This document shows, piece after piece, positions 22,913 to 34,935 of a stretch of DNA of 64,000 nucleotides (position 1 is its first letter; each line of letters starts with the position of its first letter). Origin of the DNA: Russula earlei (taxonomy: Eukaryota > Basidiomycota > Agaricomycetes > Russulales > Russulaceae). The notes under the pieces were generated by a model that did not search any database, was not told the origin of the DNA, and worked only from the letters and a program-made list of their open reading frames with translations. The stretch is from the NCBI GenBank assembly GCA_025769875.1, contig JAGFNK010000133.1, positions 1 to 64,000 of the forward strand, read 5' to 3'. Position numbers and translations under genes: made by a program.

Positions 22913-25047
22913 GCGGTTAAGATGACATTCTTGTTGGATTCTGACGCTAAGCCCTTATCAAATGATATCTTCCTACTTATAACGCATATAATCACATTCC
23001 TTGCAAAAGAACTGACAATTATCGCAAGTTTTAACTAACAGCAGCAGTAAAGAGAATCCATTGTCAGGAGAACGGAGTCGCAAGGGATGATGGAGATACT
23101 TTTGCACACGATGATGACATGTTGACGTCCCCTTTGTCGCCGAGCTTGCTAAAAATGACAGAACGACGGGTGTTCGTGCGAGGAGAATGTTTTCATAATC
23201 AGGATAGCACCGAGGCAGCCAGAAATGCGGTGCTTTGATTGTGAAGAGAGCCATGGGTCACACGACGATGGAGGCATTATCAAAGTTGACGCCGTTGCCT
23301 TCATCGCGGAGTTCGTTCACTGCTCCGTCAGGGAGAAGAGCCACAGGAGATGGCACTATGACACTCTGCTATATTGGAGAGAGCTTGTTTAGAAACAACG
23401 TGGATCCCATGTTGCAGAATGCAGAATGGATGGGAGTCTGAGAGGAGCCTGAGGGAGGGGTGCCGCTAGAGGCCTTCTGTCGATCCCCTGGGAAAGCGTT
23501 TGAATTCTTCGCAGAAGGAGTGTGATCTGTGAAATGTCACACATGGGTTTTGCAGCGAGCCAAGTGGGGCCGCGCTCGAGTTCATGCGACAGGATTGAAA
23601 ACGGAGAGACCAGAGGACAATAGAGGCCAAGCAAGGCAGCTCAGACGTAAGGATCACACAGAAGTGGAGAGGACAACCAGGCGGCATCATGCAGGCGAAA
23701 AGGAAATGTAAAGGAATGCGGTACTGACCTCAGTCTTGTGCATAAAGAACTGAAAACGAACGATAACTAATTCGAATTATATTATTTACACGTACGGTCC
23801 GGATTGTCCGTTCGCGCGGCACTTATAGCGGCTGCACTTCCAACACGTTCGGCATTTGTTTGAGGTTGGGGCATCAGAGTGGCCAAAACAAAAACGACCC
23901 GAGGTCGACTGAACCAGCAACACCCATTAGCTTTGGGATCCAAACGATATTTACATTGTTCACTTGTCGTGTCTGGAGCACGATCACGGCTGCTATACGC
24001 CCTATTGTGATCTCCATTTGCTCTGTGGCCCGGCAGTCCAGTCAGCTCTCCATTTGGCGGGCCAACGAAGAGGGAGAGGCCTGTTGTCGTTTATTCCCCC
24101 CCCAGCATTTACGCCCTGATGGGGCCCCGATTGAATACAAATTCCATCTGCCTCCTTTTATTTTCGCATTCAGTTCCAGAATCCCTATCACCGACTTCTT
24201 CATGAACGCGCCCACTAACGCGGCGATGCTAAAGTGGGTGAAATCGAATCGTCGGATCCGCTGTGGTACTATGGGTCACTGGGAACTCGGCAGTGACAAG
24301 TGCCCCCAATGTCAATGTTCTCCCACTCCCGCATGCAATGGCCAAATTATCTCATATCTGGTCGCCCGGCAGCGTAGACCATGATTCCCGAAGACCACGA
24401 CTATGTCGATATTCCCTCGTCATAGAGGCTCTGCTTCCGAAACCGGCGACGATGTAACACGCGCTCCCGAAGACGCTTATGAATGACGATCGGGAAAAAC
24501 AGGAACTCTCTTTCCGGCTTACATCGGTCCGTCCGTTCCTGAATTCTGGAAAAGCGTTAGCTTTTGTCTGCTGCGACGTCTGTCTCTGTCATCTCGGACT
24601 GCACGGCGGTCCAAACGCCGGATGTGAAGCGGTGAGCGCTTCCGACATGCTGAAATTGAAAATAACAACGATGATTCTATGTTGGGGTAAATGTGTCTCG
24701 CTCCGCTCCAGACCGTGTGGTATTGCCGTTTCCCGAGTCGGAATCACCATCTACTGATCGTTGTGCAGCTTATCTCCATGGCCTCAGATTCTGTCGCGAT
24801 CGCGCTCACCGTTGACGTGTAATTTGTTATTCGACTGATTGATGGCTGGCCGACTGACTGACTGATTGCTGTGTAGTAAACATGGATTGGGGACAGTGTT
24901 CAGCTAAATTATCACCATCGCGATTGAAAGATGGTAGGTCAGCGTCAGCGTAAGGTTTGGACCTTCGACTCGACTCAGGGTCGGTCGAAAGCGCTCAGTT
25001 CCTGCGATCCGATTTCACCCGATGGGAAGATTACATAATATATCCCT
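22913..25047. other. 2.1-kb gene-poor region
   Basis: No frame shows a known motif. An open frame at 23860-24384 (174 codons) has mixed composition and a cluster of Cys (DKCPQCQC) but no homologue that I recognise. Close to the right edge are a short GACT tetranucleotide run (about 24850-24868) and two copies of an attatagatcag-like motif (25060-25090). Confidence 0.4.
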
Positions 25048-27305
25048 ATGTCAGACTTTCAATATAGATCAGCCTTTCATTATAGATCAGCACCAAACCG
25101 TCAATATCATTGGTGGCGGCAGCCCATAACCCCTACAGCCTTCATCATGGGTGGACTGGGGAATATTTCATCCTCATCACGGGGTGCCGTTCCCCATAAT
25201 ATGACCCCTACGGTCTTCAACAACCCCTCCGCCACTCCTACATCCGACTTGACCCCGGGCCCCACCTCGTCCACTGAGACCACCTCTGCACTGCAAGAAA
25301 CGACTGAAGAGCGTGAGAGCAATGAGGCCGTTCTTGGAGATGGCAAGAAGTGCCTTCAGAAAGCGGCAAGACGGCGCAAGGTGAATCAGGCCTGCCTCTA
25401 CTGCAGACGCAGTCATATGACTTGTGATGAAGGGAGACCGTGCCAGCGATGGTGAGTGCCACTTCTGTCTCACGGGCGGATGGACTCGCAATCTTCGTCC
25501 TCCCTGGTCCTTGCGGGGGCCACTCTCACACACCTCACTCCTTCACCTCCGGTCCGCGCATGAGACAGAGCGCGATGATATCAGGTCCTTGCTCACTGAC
25601 TTACGACTACGTCCTCAGCGTCAAACGGGAGATTGGCCACCTTTGTCACGACGAGAACAAGCAGGTCAGACAGAGCGCAGCGCAGTCGCAGACTACGGTG
25701 GCCGCGCCGGCGCCACAAATGAGCACACCCGGTATGTGCAGATTCTCTGTTCCTCCTCTCTCCTCGCACACGTTGCCACCCTCCGTACCTCCGGGCGACG
25801 GACTGCCATGTGGCGATCATCTCGTCTCCAATATTTCCACCCAGTCTCCCGATCCATAGTCTGCGAACGTAGACCGACGGAGCTGATGGCATCACCGTGC
25901 GATTAGCGGCCACGAATCAGTCCACCGCGCCTGCTGTGACACCTTCCCCCTCACCCACTTGGCCGATCTTGCCTGCCTCACAGAGCACTTACCTGTATCC
26001 TCATGAGACGTTCGGGCGAGAGTTCTCGAGCCTGTCGTGAGTCACGCTTTGCATGGTCTACACTCGCAGCCAACACGGCTCATATGCGTCGTGCCCTCGA
26101 AGCGATTTCCTTGAGACTCTCGACGAGCAGGCCTTCTTCACTGGGAGCACCGTCCATGGTACTGATACGTTCGGAAGTGCCGCGCTTGACGTATCGGGCG
26201 CGACCCCCCCACCGGCCCCTGGCAGTAGCGGGAGTAATACGCCAGATGCTTCGACTGTCCCTGGGCAGCAGGCACAACCGCAGGTCAATGACCTTCTGCA
26301 GCGATATGTCGACCTCGTCCCACCCGTACTTCCCAGCGCAAGCTTGACAGAGAAATTCCTCCTCACCGCGGCCGATCCGTCGTCGGGAACGCGCGACGAG
26401 CGTCTGAAGCGCGTGATTCGGACCAAGTATGAGGCAGGCTTGTTGAAGCCATACAATTATGTGAAGGGCTATTCTCGGCTGTCACGATGGATGGATTGCA
26501 AGTAGGTCCACCTCCTCACTTCAATGGCGTCTGCCGACGTTGTGGGCTCGTAGCGTGTCGCAAGAGTCAAAGCAGCAGATCCTGCAACCCCTATCCGTCT
26601 TGCGGCCCAAGTTCCGCGTGAGCTTTGTTTTGTTATAGTGAAGCATTCGTGGAATAGCGCCATGCTGACCGTCTCTTGCAGGCCATCGCGCAGTCATTAC
26701 GCGATATTGTGTGCATGTTTCTTTAACGCGATATCAAACACGCTCACGCCTGTCACTCAGGACTTGGTATTCATCGAGGAAGCCTTTGAACGTTTAATGC
26801 TGGACTACGATCGCGTCTTCGCTTGTATGGGTATCCCCGCATGCCTTTGGCGTCGGACTGGGGAAATCTACAAGGGAAATCGCGAGTTTGCGGAGCTTGT
26901 TGGGTTGGATGGGCACATGCTCAGAGACGTGCGTTCGCTTGGGCGTTTGTCTGGCATTACCGAGATCTTTTCTTCTGAGCAGGGCAGATTGTGCATCTAT
27001 GAACTCATGGCGGAGGAATCGGCTGTGAACTATTGGGAGGTGTGTGCGCTGTTCCTCCCCTCCCCTATATGTGCTTGACATGAAGCGCGACTCAGAAATA
27101 CGGCAACGTCGCGTTTGACTCGACGCAGAAGGCAGTGCTCACCTCCTGCGTATTTCGTTACAAACCTGCACTTGACCAGGGCTCTGGCTCAGCTAGAACA
27201 ACCGCGACCGAGGAAGGGTTCATCAGCTGTTGCTTCTCGTTTACGATCCGCCGAGATACATGGGGTATCCCACTCATGATTGTCGGCAACTTCATCCGGT
27301 GTTGA
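25048..27305 (+). CDS. ERT1: ERT1/AcuK-type Zn2Cys6-PAS transcription factor of gluconeogenesis
   Basis: Nine exons join in phase: 25048-25451, 25619-25731, 25907-26036, 26103-26501, 26554-26617, 26682-26708, 26761-26928, 26983-27039 and 27096-27305. The zinc cluster is RRRKVNQACLYCRRSHMTCD then EGRPCQRCVKREIGHLC, its sixth Cys side split by intron 1; this exact pattern defines the ERT1/AcuK/AcuM group. The C-terminal half is the PAS domain (FERLMLDYDRVFACMGIPAC, EIYKGNREFAELVGL) ending FIRC. Family members activate PEP carboxykinase, fructose-bisphosphatase and related genes on non-fermentable carbon. Between these domains lies a region of about 130 residues beginning DFLETLDEQAFFTG. The start may be 25048 or the downstream ATG at 25147. 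All junctions are clean, with no lesion. Confidence 0.88.
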
Positions 27306-27826
27306 GGCGGCCTCTGCGCTCCCGGTACCGTGGCGTGCGGATGGGTACATCGACCGTCCGCAGGCTCTTGACCGTGTTTGATTGAAGAGCTGAGCTCCCC
27401 GCCTAGCATATTCCAGTCTTTGAGAACTCATTTCGTGTTTAAGCGAAACGGTAGCAGGTCTCGTCGATGAGCCAATGGTTGGGAATTTTATGGATCGCGA
27501 TCAGCACTGCCCCGTGACTTGTAGTACACGCAGCGATTACTGTACGTCGTCGTTGTACGTATATCGACCTTTCGATCGAAGGCTTGATCGTGGCAACTGC
27601 ATCGATTCCGCGACCGAATCAAGACCCCGAGCTACTGCTGCCGCCGCCGCCGCCTGACATGCGCAGCGCGATCAGATTTCTTGATGGAAAGTGAGACTAG
27701 ATCGAACCGGAAAGAAATGCTCGATTCGAATATCACCAGCCACCGTCTTGCGAAGGTTTTTGGGCGGCCGGTTTTGGCCGCGCGCGGACGAAACGACGCG
27801 ATCGCGAGCGCTCGGGCGGGTCGAGG

Positions 27827-28460
27827 CATCGCCCTCGGGATTCTATCTACTCTCTTGGACTGCTGAGACGTTGGGTGGGCTGGTTTCGCGCCTGTCGATG
27901 ATACCCTGGCGAGTAGTGCACTGCACAGTCTGGTAGGGCCATATCCGAGTCGGGAGACTATGACCACGCCGCCCTGGCGCGTCCGAGTCGGGTGCAGATC
28001 TCTGCGCTGCTCTGCCAGCGCGACCAACAGGCGATTCATCGTCGAATCGGAGCTGGCGTCATTGCGGCCGAACTGGCTGGCTGGCTGGCTGGCGGCTCGG
28101 ATAGGGTTGGACGGAGTAAATTTTGATATGACGACGTGTGCGGGGAATCGAACGGGGATCTCGACGAGCCGTTTGGACTCTGCGGGCGTTTGTCCATGCC
28201 ACGACCCACGAATCCAGCAATACCAAGCCCGAGCCCGCCAAGATTTCGATGCCATACAAGTAACACCTCATCCGCGAGGACAACATGATACAGAAAAACA
28301 AAGCTCAAAAGAAAAAGAAAAAGAGTAGGTTCCCCCTATCCCCACATCTCTTGCAGGCCATCATCGCCTTCTCTCACGCGTTCACTTCGTCGCCGCTTCC
28401 TTGTTGTCTGCGCGCCACCTGCCCTCGCTCGTTCTTGCCTTTACCTCTTCCCCTCTTCCC
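27827..28460. repeat. Non-coding repeat, copy 1 of a tandemly duplicated unit
   Basis: Shares long diverged blocks with 30758-31342: the catcgccctcgg start, gctgagacgttgg, ctcgacgagccgtttggact, and the cctcttcccctcttccc end. Contains a short CTGG run (28076-28090). No coding frame is conserved between the copies. Confidence 0.75.
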
Positions 28461-28574
28461 CAGTCTACTAATACAACAACCTTCACTCGTATAACGCACC
28501 CCTGACATACGGGGTAAACACGGATTGAAGCACCGGGGGCGCTCACTCTGAAGTGATTTCGTTGTCCTCGGTCG

Positions 28575-29936
28575 TTACTGTAGGTTGACCTGGGGCTCAA
28601 GTATCCCATGTTCCTCTGCATGTGTGATCATTCTCGTCAACTCGCTAACGAGCAGGTTGAGCACCCCATCGCCTGGACCGTCAATTTTCGCAATGGTCAC
28701 ATGATCGCGGTTTACAGGAATGACCGGTGCATGGGCGACCTCAAGAGTTGCAGACCATTGATCGACGAGCTATTAGAAACAATTGACTGATGTTCGGTGG
28801 CTCGCTAATGATTCGAATCTCACCAGTCCGAGATCCATCTTTGTCAAGAAAGGTTAAAACGTGCATCCAAGCTAAAATACCAAGACGTACCCCAGACACT
28901 TTCATCGGTAACTGCTCACAGAAGCTGGCGAACTGCAGTTCGGTATGAAGATCTCTGAAGCTGAGAGCCATGTCCATCAGTTCGTTTGAATCCTTCTGAA
29001 TAGTACGTAATAATCGCTTCGCCCTGGCATCAAACGAGATTTTGGCCATGTTGACAAGAATACCACTCATATCGTCGGCATGCTTACTGCCTCTATGCGG
29101 TGTTGCTAAGAAAACCACTCCTAGTGCGACGTCCTGTAGGGCTGAAAATTCAGATTGGTCTTTGATGAATATCAACGCCTGCGATAAAATAAGCATTTCT
29201 CAAATCGTTTAGCCGATGTCAACACACCTGTTTGAGCACCAGTCCTCCAAAGCTATGACAGATGAAAATCACACGACGGTTTTTCTGGAGGTGACAATTG
29301 AACAAACGAACAAACAAGAAGAGTTGACAAATGAACAGTCGCCCTTACGATTTCCGCCAAGGCTTTCAGGGACTGAAGGAAGAGTCTGGCATGCTCGTTG
29401 ATCCGGGCCGTAGAAACAGTCTTCGAGGACATTCGCGTTATATCCGTAAAGCAACACCCGAGCGTTCGGTACTCGTTCGGGCAAAAGATCGCGAAGCCAC
29501 ATGAGATCTCTGGTTGCCCAACTGTTGAACGCGTGTCCGTTTAAGCCATGAATCGAGATAATGCTGTCGTTACATCACCCTCAGCTTGATCTGGCGATTA
29601 GATAATCCCATAAACCTACTCCAACTCGCTATTAGTGCCGCCGGCAACTACTGTGAATCCGTGAAATTGAGTGTCTACTGAGACCCTGGATGCCGCACGG
29701 GAAGAGCCCCCCAGACTCGTGTTATCAAGCTTCAGCAACCTCTCTACTTCACGTGTGTCCTTTACTGTGACGGTTGCAGTCATCTTGGTAAAGTCATTGG
29801 GACTGACTTCAAGCGATAGGACGGTATCCTGAGGGCAGCCCAGTGACTCCAAGAGACTACTTCTATTAGTGTTCGAGGGAAGATTTTGTATGCGGACGGT
29901 ATTAATTGGAATTCTGGAAACGACGGCGCCACCCAT
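28575..29936 (-). CDS. Alpha/beta-hydrolase (lipase/esterase, SesB-like), copy A; carries a +1 lesion
   Basis: Exons 29620-29936, 29349-29563, 29228-29284, 28891-29178, 28824-28838 (15 nt) and 28575-28769. The N-terminal domain (TVRIQNLPSNTNRSSLLESL) precedes a serine-hydrolase domain: IISIHGLNGHAFNSW (oxyanion strand), MWLRDLLPERVPNARVLLYG, FICHSFGGLVLK (nucleophile elbow; the usual G-x-S-x-G has Cys-His before Ser), GVVFLATPHRGS and a final helix ending NLQ. This architecture is found in fungal SesB-type proteins and at the N-terminus of many STAND proteins, but no NACHT/NB-ARC follows here. In exon 2, near 29405-29430, copy A has one more base than copy B, which shifts the frame. It is either a pseudogene or a sequence error. 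Confidence 0.7.
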
Positions 29937-30700
29937 ATTTGATGAGAGGTTGGAAAGTTGCGATCCGAGTGAGGAGCTCGTTTGATAAGACGAAGACTAG
30001 AGATATGATATTTGGATATTTGGATAGGCTTTGAGGAGGAGTCGAGTAGGTAGGGGATACTCTCAAGAAGAGGGATGGAGGAAGGTATAAGCAAGAAGAG
30101 CTCAGCGGCTGTTGGGGCATCGGGACTGGGTTGACTCCGCGATACTCATAAGTATCACGTAATGCGCCGGGGTCATGCAAGTGCACTGCGCAGTCGGCGC
30201 AAAGAAGGAACGTCCACAATGCAATTCGTACTCAGCTGTCAGCTAAAGGTCTCCAAAAAAACGGACTTGGGGGAGGCAAGCCGCTTGCAGCTTGGAGGAT
30301 GATCGATGTTGCTCGAACATTCAAACGTGCGGCTGGTAGAATTCCCTAATGTCATACCTGCTTGGGGGGGGGTGGGGGGGGGGACAAAAAAAAGAAACGT
30401 TAACTCCTGCAGCGATGGAGTGAAAAATACGATGAGGGGTACGACATGGACATGCGTGATGACGTAGAGGGTAGATTCTAGTACTTGTCGCCCGCGTTCC
30501 GTCTTGCTTTCGAGTACTTTGAGACGAAAGGAAGGGTTGCGCCCCGAGTTAAGTGGCCAGAACAGCGACCACGGCCGAGATATGCCCCCATATGTTGGGG
30601 TTCATGTCTGAAAACCATAGAAATGAACCCCTCCCCTGAAGAATGAGTGCATCGAAGGGAAGAAGAGGGCGTATTCGACCACGCGTTGTTTGTCACGTGG
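29937..30700. repeat. Duplicated upstream region of hydrolase copy A
   Basis: Shares blocks in the same order with 34936-35683: gaattccctaatgtca, ctgcagcgatggagtgaaa, catagaaatgaaccc and tgcatcgaag. Presumably carries the promoter of copy A. A G-run sits at 30362-30382 and is shorter in the other copy. Confidence 0.75.
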
Positions 30701-30757
30701 GAATTTACTCGGAAAGCGGGTGTCTCGATCCGGACGGTGAGAACTTAAGTGGGCTTT

Positions 30758-31342
30758 TCATCGCCCTCGGATATCTGGACTACTGAGACGTTGGTGCGCT
30801 GGCTTCGCACCTGTCGACTGACGAGTGCAACATGGGACCATACTACCAATCTTGTAAGGCCCACAACAAAACATATCGGGAGACTATATACTAGTATTTT
30901 ACGCCCTGTGCGGCAGCGGCAATCCCTGCGCGCTCTTCGCCAGTGCAGCCAGGCGGTCATCATCAAATCGTTTCTGGCGTCCTTGCGGCCCGATTGGCGG
31001 ATCGGACAGAGTTGGACAGAATAGTTTTTTTTTTTTTTGATTTACGTCTACGGTGAATCTAACGAGATCTCGACGAGCCGTTTGGACTCTGCGGGCCATT
31101 TTCCATGTCATCCTCACACTCCATACTGAGAGCCGGCCAGTATATTCCGATGTCCGGCTATGCATACAAAATATCTACACCCGGCGAGGACGAAAATATA
31201 ACAGAGATTAGTAGTTTTCCTCTGTCCGAACGTATCGTGCAGGCCGCCATCGCCTTCTCTCACGCGTTCGCTCCATCGCCGCCTGGCGTCCCTCTTCATT
31301 GTCCGCGCGCTGCCTGCTTGCTTTTGCTCTTCCCCTCTTCCC
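30758..31342. repeat. Non-coding repeat, copy 2 of the tandemly duplicated unit
   Basis: Counterpart of 27827-28460 in the same orientation, ending at the same ctcttcccctcttccc sequence. Unlike copy 1 it is followed not by hydrolase 3' flank but by the copia-derived insertion. Confidence 0.75.
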
Positions 31343-31912
31343 TGTTGTGAGCACTCACTTCCGGAGCGCGCGCGCGCGCGAATGAGGCCGACTGCGAGCG
31401 AGTGGAGACGAGCGAGGCACCGCCTCGTTTGATATATTTATTTAGTGAGATCTGATCCTTTGATTACTGTTACATAGTAACATCTATTTACGACCTCGAT
31501 CTGGTGGACAGCGTTGATGATCAGTTGACGATCAGTCCGATTACCAGTTCGTACATTCAATCCTCCTTGATCGCGGGCTCCTATGGCCCGCACCAGTTGA
31601 CTACTTAAACCCTTAGATGGTCTGAGTTTCCCCTCGGTGATCGCTTACGCGTGCGAGTCACTGAAGTTATGTCTTTTAGTTATTTCACATGTGCGCCGTG
31701 GACCATACACCTAGATAGAACGTTATCTTATCTAGTACTTTCTCACGCGCATACTCAGCAGCGCATCTGGTCTCCCTCCTTGGGTGTTCACTGGGTATTG
31801 GGTCAAGTAACCAGCCTTACGAGCTCAAGCGTACCTTTCCTGGGTTCGCTACAAGTCTGAGGAAGAGGGGGAATGTTGAGCAGGTCTCCCGGGAGTACCA
31901 GCTAAAGAGCGA

Positions 31913-32298
31913 GTGAGTACGCACAGAGTGATCGCCTCCAAGCTTTCTTGGACAGCCGCTGCGCGAAAGGCGCGGATGTTCGCGCGTTCCTTCAAGATCT
32001 TCGCTTCAAGCGCAAGGAGCTCCGTGCTTCAGGGGTTCAACATTTCCGACGCCGAATATCAGCGCACCATCTTACGCAAGCATTCCGGGGGAGTTGGCGC
32101 GTTTCGCGTCCGGACGGACACATGACAGCGGCCCGCCTCACTAACAGCACAAGACAAGTCTCCATGGACTTCCTTATCGACTCCGTCTGCGAGGAGGCTG
32201 ACAGAATAAAGACCCGCCGTGGGCGCGGCCAGTCAGGCCAAGGCTTAGGCAGAAAGGACCAGCAGCCGCACTCACTAAGACAGAAACAAGACCCATAG
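31913..32298 (+). pseudogene. Copia-type gag fragment, left arm
   Basis: Pieces of gag are spread over two plus-strand frames (FRRRISAHHLTQAF in one, GFNISDAEYQRTILRKHSGG in another), so the copy is frameshifted. The same region in the right arm is intact over a longer stretch. It ends in NSTRQVSMDFLIDSVCEEAD and then basic residues. Confidence 0.65.
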
Positions 32299-32366
32299 GG
32301 TCAGCAAACGCCATCACCGATGAGGGTCGAAGCAGACAGAAACAGGACCCATCTGCTTCGGCCTTG

Positions 32367-32905
32367 TCAGTGATGGCGTTTGCTGACCCCTATGTGTTCC
32401 GCTTCTGTCTTAGTGAGTGCCGAGGTGCTGCCAAACGTCGGTGTGGGCTGTGCTGCCACGTTCTCCTCCTTCTTCGGGGAGCAGCACTCGCACGCCCAGT
32501 GTCCAGGTTTACCGCAATTATGGCATTTTTCCTCTGCGACACTTCTTCTTCGCACCGTCGGACCTGTGGGCAGCGAGGGCTTCATGCAGCTGCTGGTCCT
32601 TTCTGCCTGAGCCTTGGCCTGACTGGCAGCGCCCACAGCGGGTCTTTATTCTGTCGGCCTCCTCGCAGATGGAGTCAATAAGGGAGTCCATGGAGACTTG
32701 TCTTGTGCTGTTAGCGAGGCGGGCCACTGTCAAGAGTCCGGACGCGAAACGTGCTAACTCCTCCGGAATGCTGCGTAAGACAGTGCGCTGATATTCGGCG
32801 TCAGAAATGCTGACCCCTGAAGCATGGAGCTCCTCGCGCTTGAAGGAAAGATCTTGGAGGAACGCGCGAACATCCACGCCCTTAGTGCAGTGGCTGTCCA
32901 AGAAA
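32367..32905 (-). pseudogene. Copia-type gag fragment with CCHC zinc knuckle, right arm
   Basis: One minus-strand frame reads LQDLSFKREELHASG, SDAEYQRTVLRSIPEELARF and NSTRQVSMDSLIDSICEEAD. A second frame, offset by one shift, gives the knuckle CHNCGKPGHWACEC (C-x2-C-x4-H-x4-C). This is the order of a Ty1/copia Gag (UBN2-type body, then zinc knuckle). No downstream pol sequence. Confidence 0.7.
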
Positions 32906-33548
32906 GCTTGGAGGCGATCACTCTGTGCGTATTCGCTCTTTAGCTGGTACTCCCGGGAGACCTGCTCACAACATTCCCCTCTTCCTCAGACTTGTAGCGA
33001 ACCCAGGAAAGGTACGCTTGAGTTCGTAAGGCTGGTTACTTGACCCGATACCCAGTGGACACCCAAGGAGGGAAGGAGGAGAGCAAACCTAAACGAGAAC
33101 ACGGAACGCGGACGCGACAAGAACTTCCAAGCATCTCGAGCAATGACAGAACGAAGGGGGGAGGGGGGAACACACTGACATTCAAGGAGTGACTAAGGTC
33201 TTTATATACAGGGAGGCAGGAACTGAGAGAGAACATGAGATGAAAGGACAGGGAGTCGAGACCGAGCAAGATCGATTCGGAAACGATCGATGGCGCGATG
33301 CGTCGAGGTAGCAATCGCTGACACGTGTGAGGGGAAGACGTTTGGGTTGCGAGCCCTCGCGTACGGCGGCGGCGAAGGGTGGAGATTGATCGAGCGGTGG
33401 CGAGGTAGGACGAAAGAAGCATGGAGGAAAGAAAAGGCAGACGACGCAATGACACATACGTGACTCCGCGTCCAGCCAGATGGAACTCGCATAACACAGA
33501 CGGATTGAGGTACCGAGGACACTGGAGTGGTTTCTCTGTCCTCGGTCG

Positions 33549-34935
33549 TTACAGTGGATAGAGTGGGCGACGAAGTATCCCACGTTCTCTCGCGAATGTG
33601 ACCATTCTCGTCAACTCGCCAACAAGTAGGTTGAACGCCTCCTCGTTTGGATCAGCATATTTTGCAATGGTCACATGATCGCGGTCAGAAATGGAAAATT
33701 CCCGTGCATGGGGGACCTCAAGTGTTGCAGAGTATGGATTGACGACCTATATAAACGATTGGCTGGTGTTCGGTGGCCCGCGAATTATTCAAATCTCACC
33801 AGTCCGAGATCGATGGTCTTTTTCAAGAAAGATTAATTAATTCTCAAAATAGTCAAGACGTGCATCCAAGCTAAGACACTACAAGACGTACCTTAGACAG
33901 TTTCATCGACAACTGCTCACAGAAGTTGGCAAACTGCAGTCGGGAATAATGTTTCCTGAAGCTTAGAGCCATGTCCATCAGGTCATTTGAACTCCTCTGA
34001 AGAGAACACGATAGTTGCTCTGCCTTGACACCGAACGAGGTTTTGGCAATGTTGACAAGAATATCAGTTATATCATTACCAGTGTACTTGCTGCTTTTAT
34101 GCGGCGTTGCTAGGAAAACCACTCCTAGAACGACGTCCTGTAGGGCTGAATATTCATATGGGCTTTGTTTTATGTCAATCAACGCCTGAAATGAAATAAG
34201 CATCACTCAAATTGTTTGGCCGATGTTGTACACACCCGTTTTAGAATCAATCCTCCAAAGCTATGACAGATGAAAATAACACGACGGTTTTTCTGAAGGT
34301 GACAACTGAACAAACTGGAACAGTTGAGAGATGAAAAGTCGCCCTTACGATTTCCGCCAAGGCTTTCAGGGACTGAAGGAAGAGTCTGGCATATTCGTTG
34401 ATCCGGAACAGGTAAACATCCTCGACGTGATTCGCGTTATATCCGTACACCAACACCCGAGCGTTCGGTACTCGTTTGGGCAAAAGATCGCGAAGCCACA
34501 TGACATGGTTCACTGCCCAACTGCTGAACGCGTGACCGTTTAAGCCATGAATCGCGATAATGCTGTCATCACATCACCCTCAGCTTGATCTGGCGATGAG
34601 ATAGTTCCATAAGCCTACTCTAACTCGTTATTAAATCCGCCGGCAACTACTGTGAATCCGTGGAATTGAGTGTCTATTGAGACCCCTGATGCCACACGGG
34701 AAGAGCCTCCCAGACTCGTGTTATCAAGCTTCAGCAACTTATCTACTTTACGTTTGCCCTGTACTGTGACGGTTGCAGTCATCTTGGTAAAGTCATTGGG
34801 GCTAAGTTCAAGCGATAGGGTGGTGTCCTGAGGGCAGCCCAGTGACTCCAAGAGGCTACTTTTATTAGTGCTCGAGGGAATATTTTGTATGCGGACGGTA
34901 TAGAATGGAATTTTGGAAATGACGGCGCCACCCAT
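33549..34935 (-). CDS. Alpha/beta-hydrolase (lipase/esterase, SesB-like), copy B; intact
   Basis: Exons 34619-34935, 34349-34562, 34236-34292, 33892-34185, 33800-33817 (18 nt) and 33549-33746 join without a stop. It is a paralogue of copy A with the same start (MGGAV) and the same intron positions. Motifs: TVRIQNIPSSTNKSSLLESL, IHGLNGHAF, FICHSFGGLILK (nucleophile Ser), GVVFLATPHKSS, and a C-terminal helix ending RPLYPL. Copy B retains the frame lost in copy A (ARLFLQSLKALAEI after the YGYNA block), so it is the better candidate for a functional gene. Role inferred only from family: serine hydrolases of this type are associated with fungal heterokaryon-incompatibility systems. The 3' flank shares a short block with copy A's 3' flank. 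Confidence 0.75.

Larger units (their letters stand above)
31772..33075. repeat. Large imperfect palindrome made of two gag fragments
   Basis: The left arm (31772-32336) and right arm (32352-33075) are inverted copies with about 15 bp between them. Blocks at the outer ends (ccctccttgggtg / cacccaaggaggg) and at the centre (tcagcaaacgcc / ggcgtttgctga) match in inverted orientation. The left arm lacks about 190 bp, including the zinc knuckle, that the right arm retains. Confidence 0.8.
31346..33480. mobile_element. Copia-derived insertion splitting the second duplicated unit
   Basis: Homology between the two tandem units breaks at about 31343 and resumes at about 33487, so about 2.1 kb appears inserted. 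The insertion starts with TGTTGTGAGCA, an LTR-like start, followed by a CG dinucleotide run (31366-31380). It contains two gag fragments in opposite orientation. No integrase, protease or reverse transcriptase was seen. The right boundary is approximate and no second LTR was located. Confidence 0.55.

Noticed and set aside
28115..28200. tRNA-like B-box sequence (cgttcgattcc, minus strand) near the first non-coding repeat
   Set aside because: The flanking bases do not form a T-arm stem and no A-box or acceptor stem could be folded; the second repeat copy has lost the motif.
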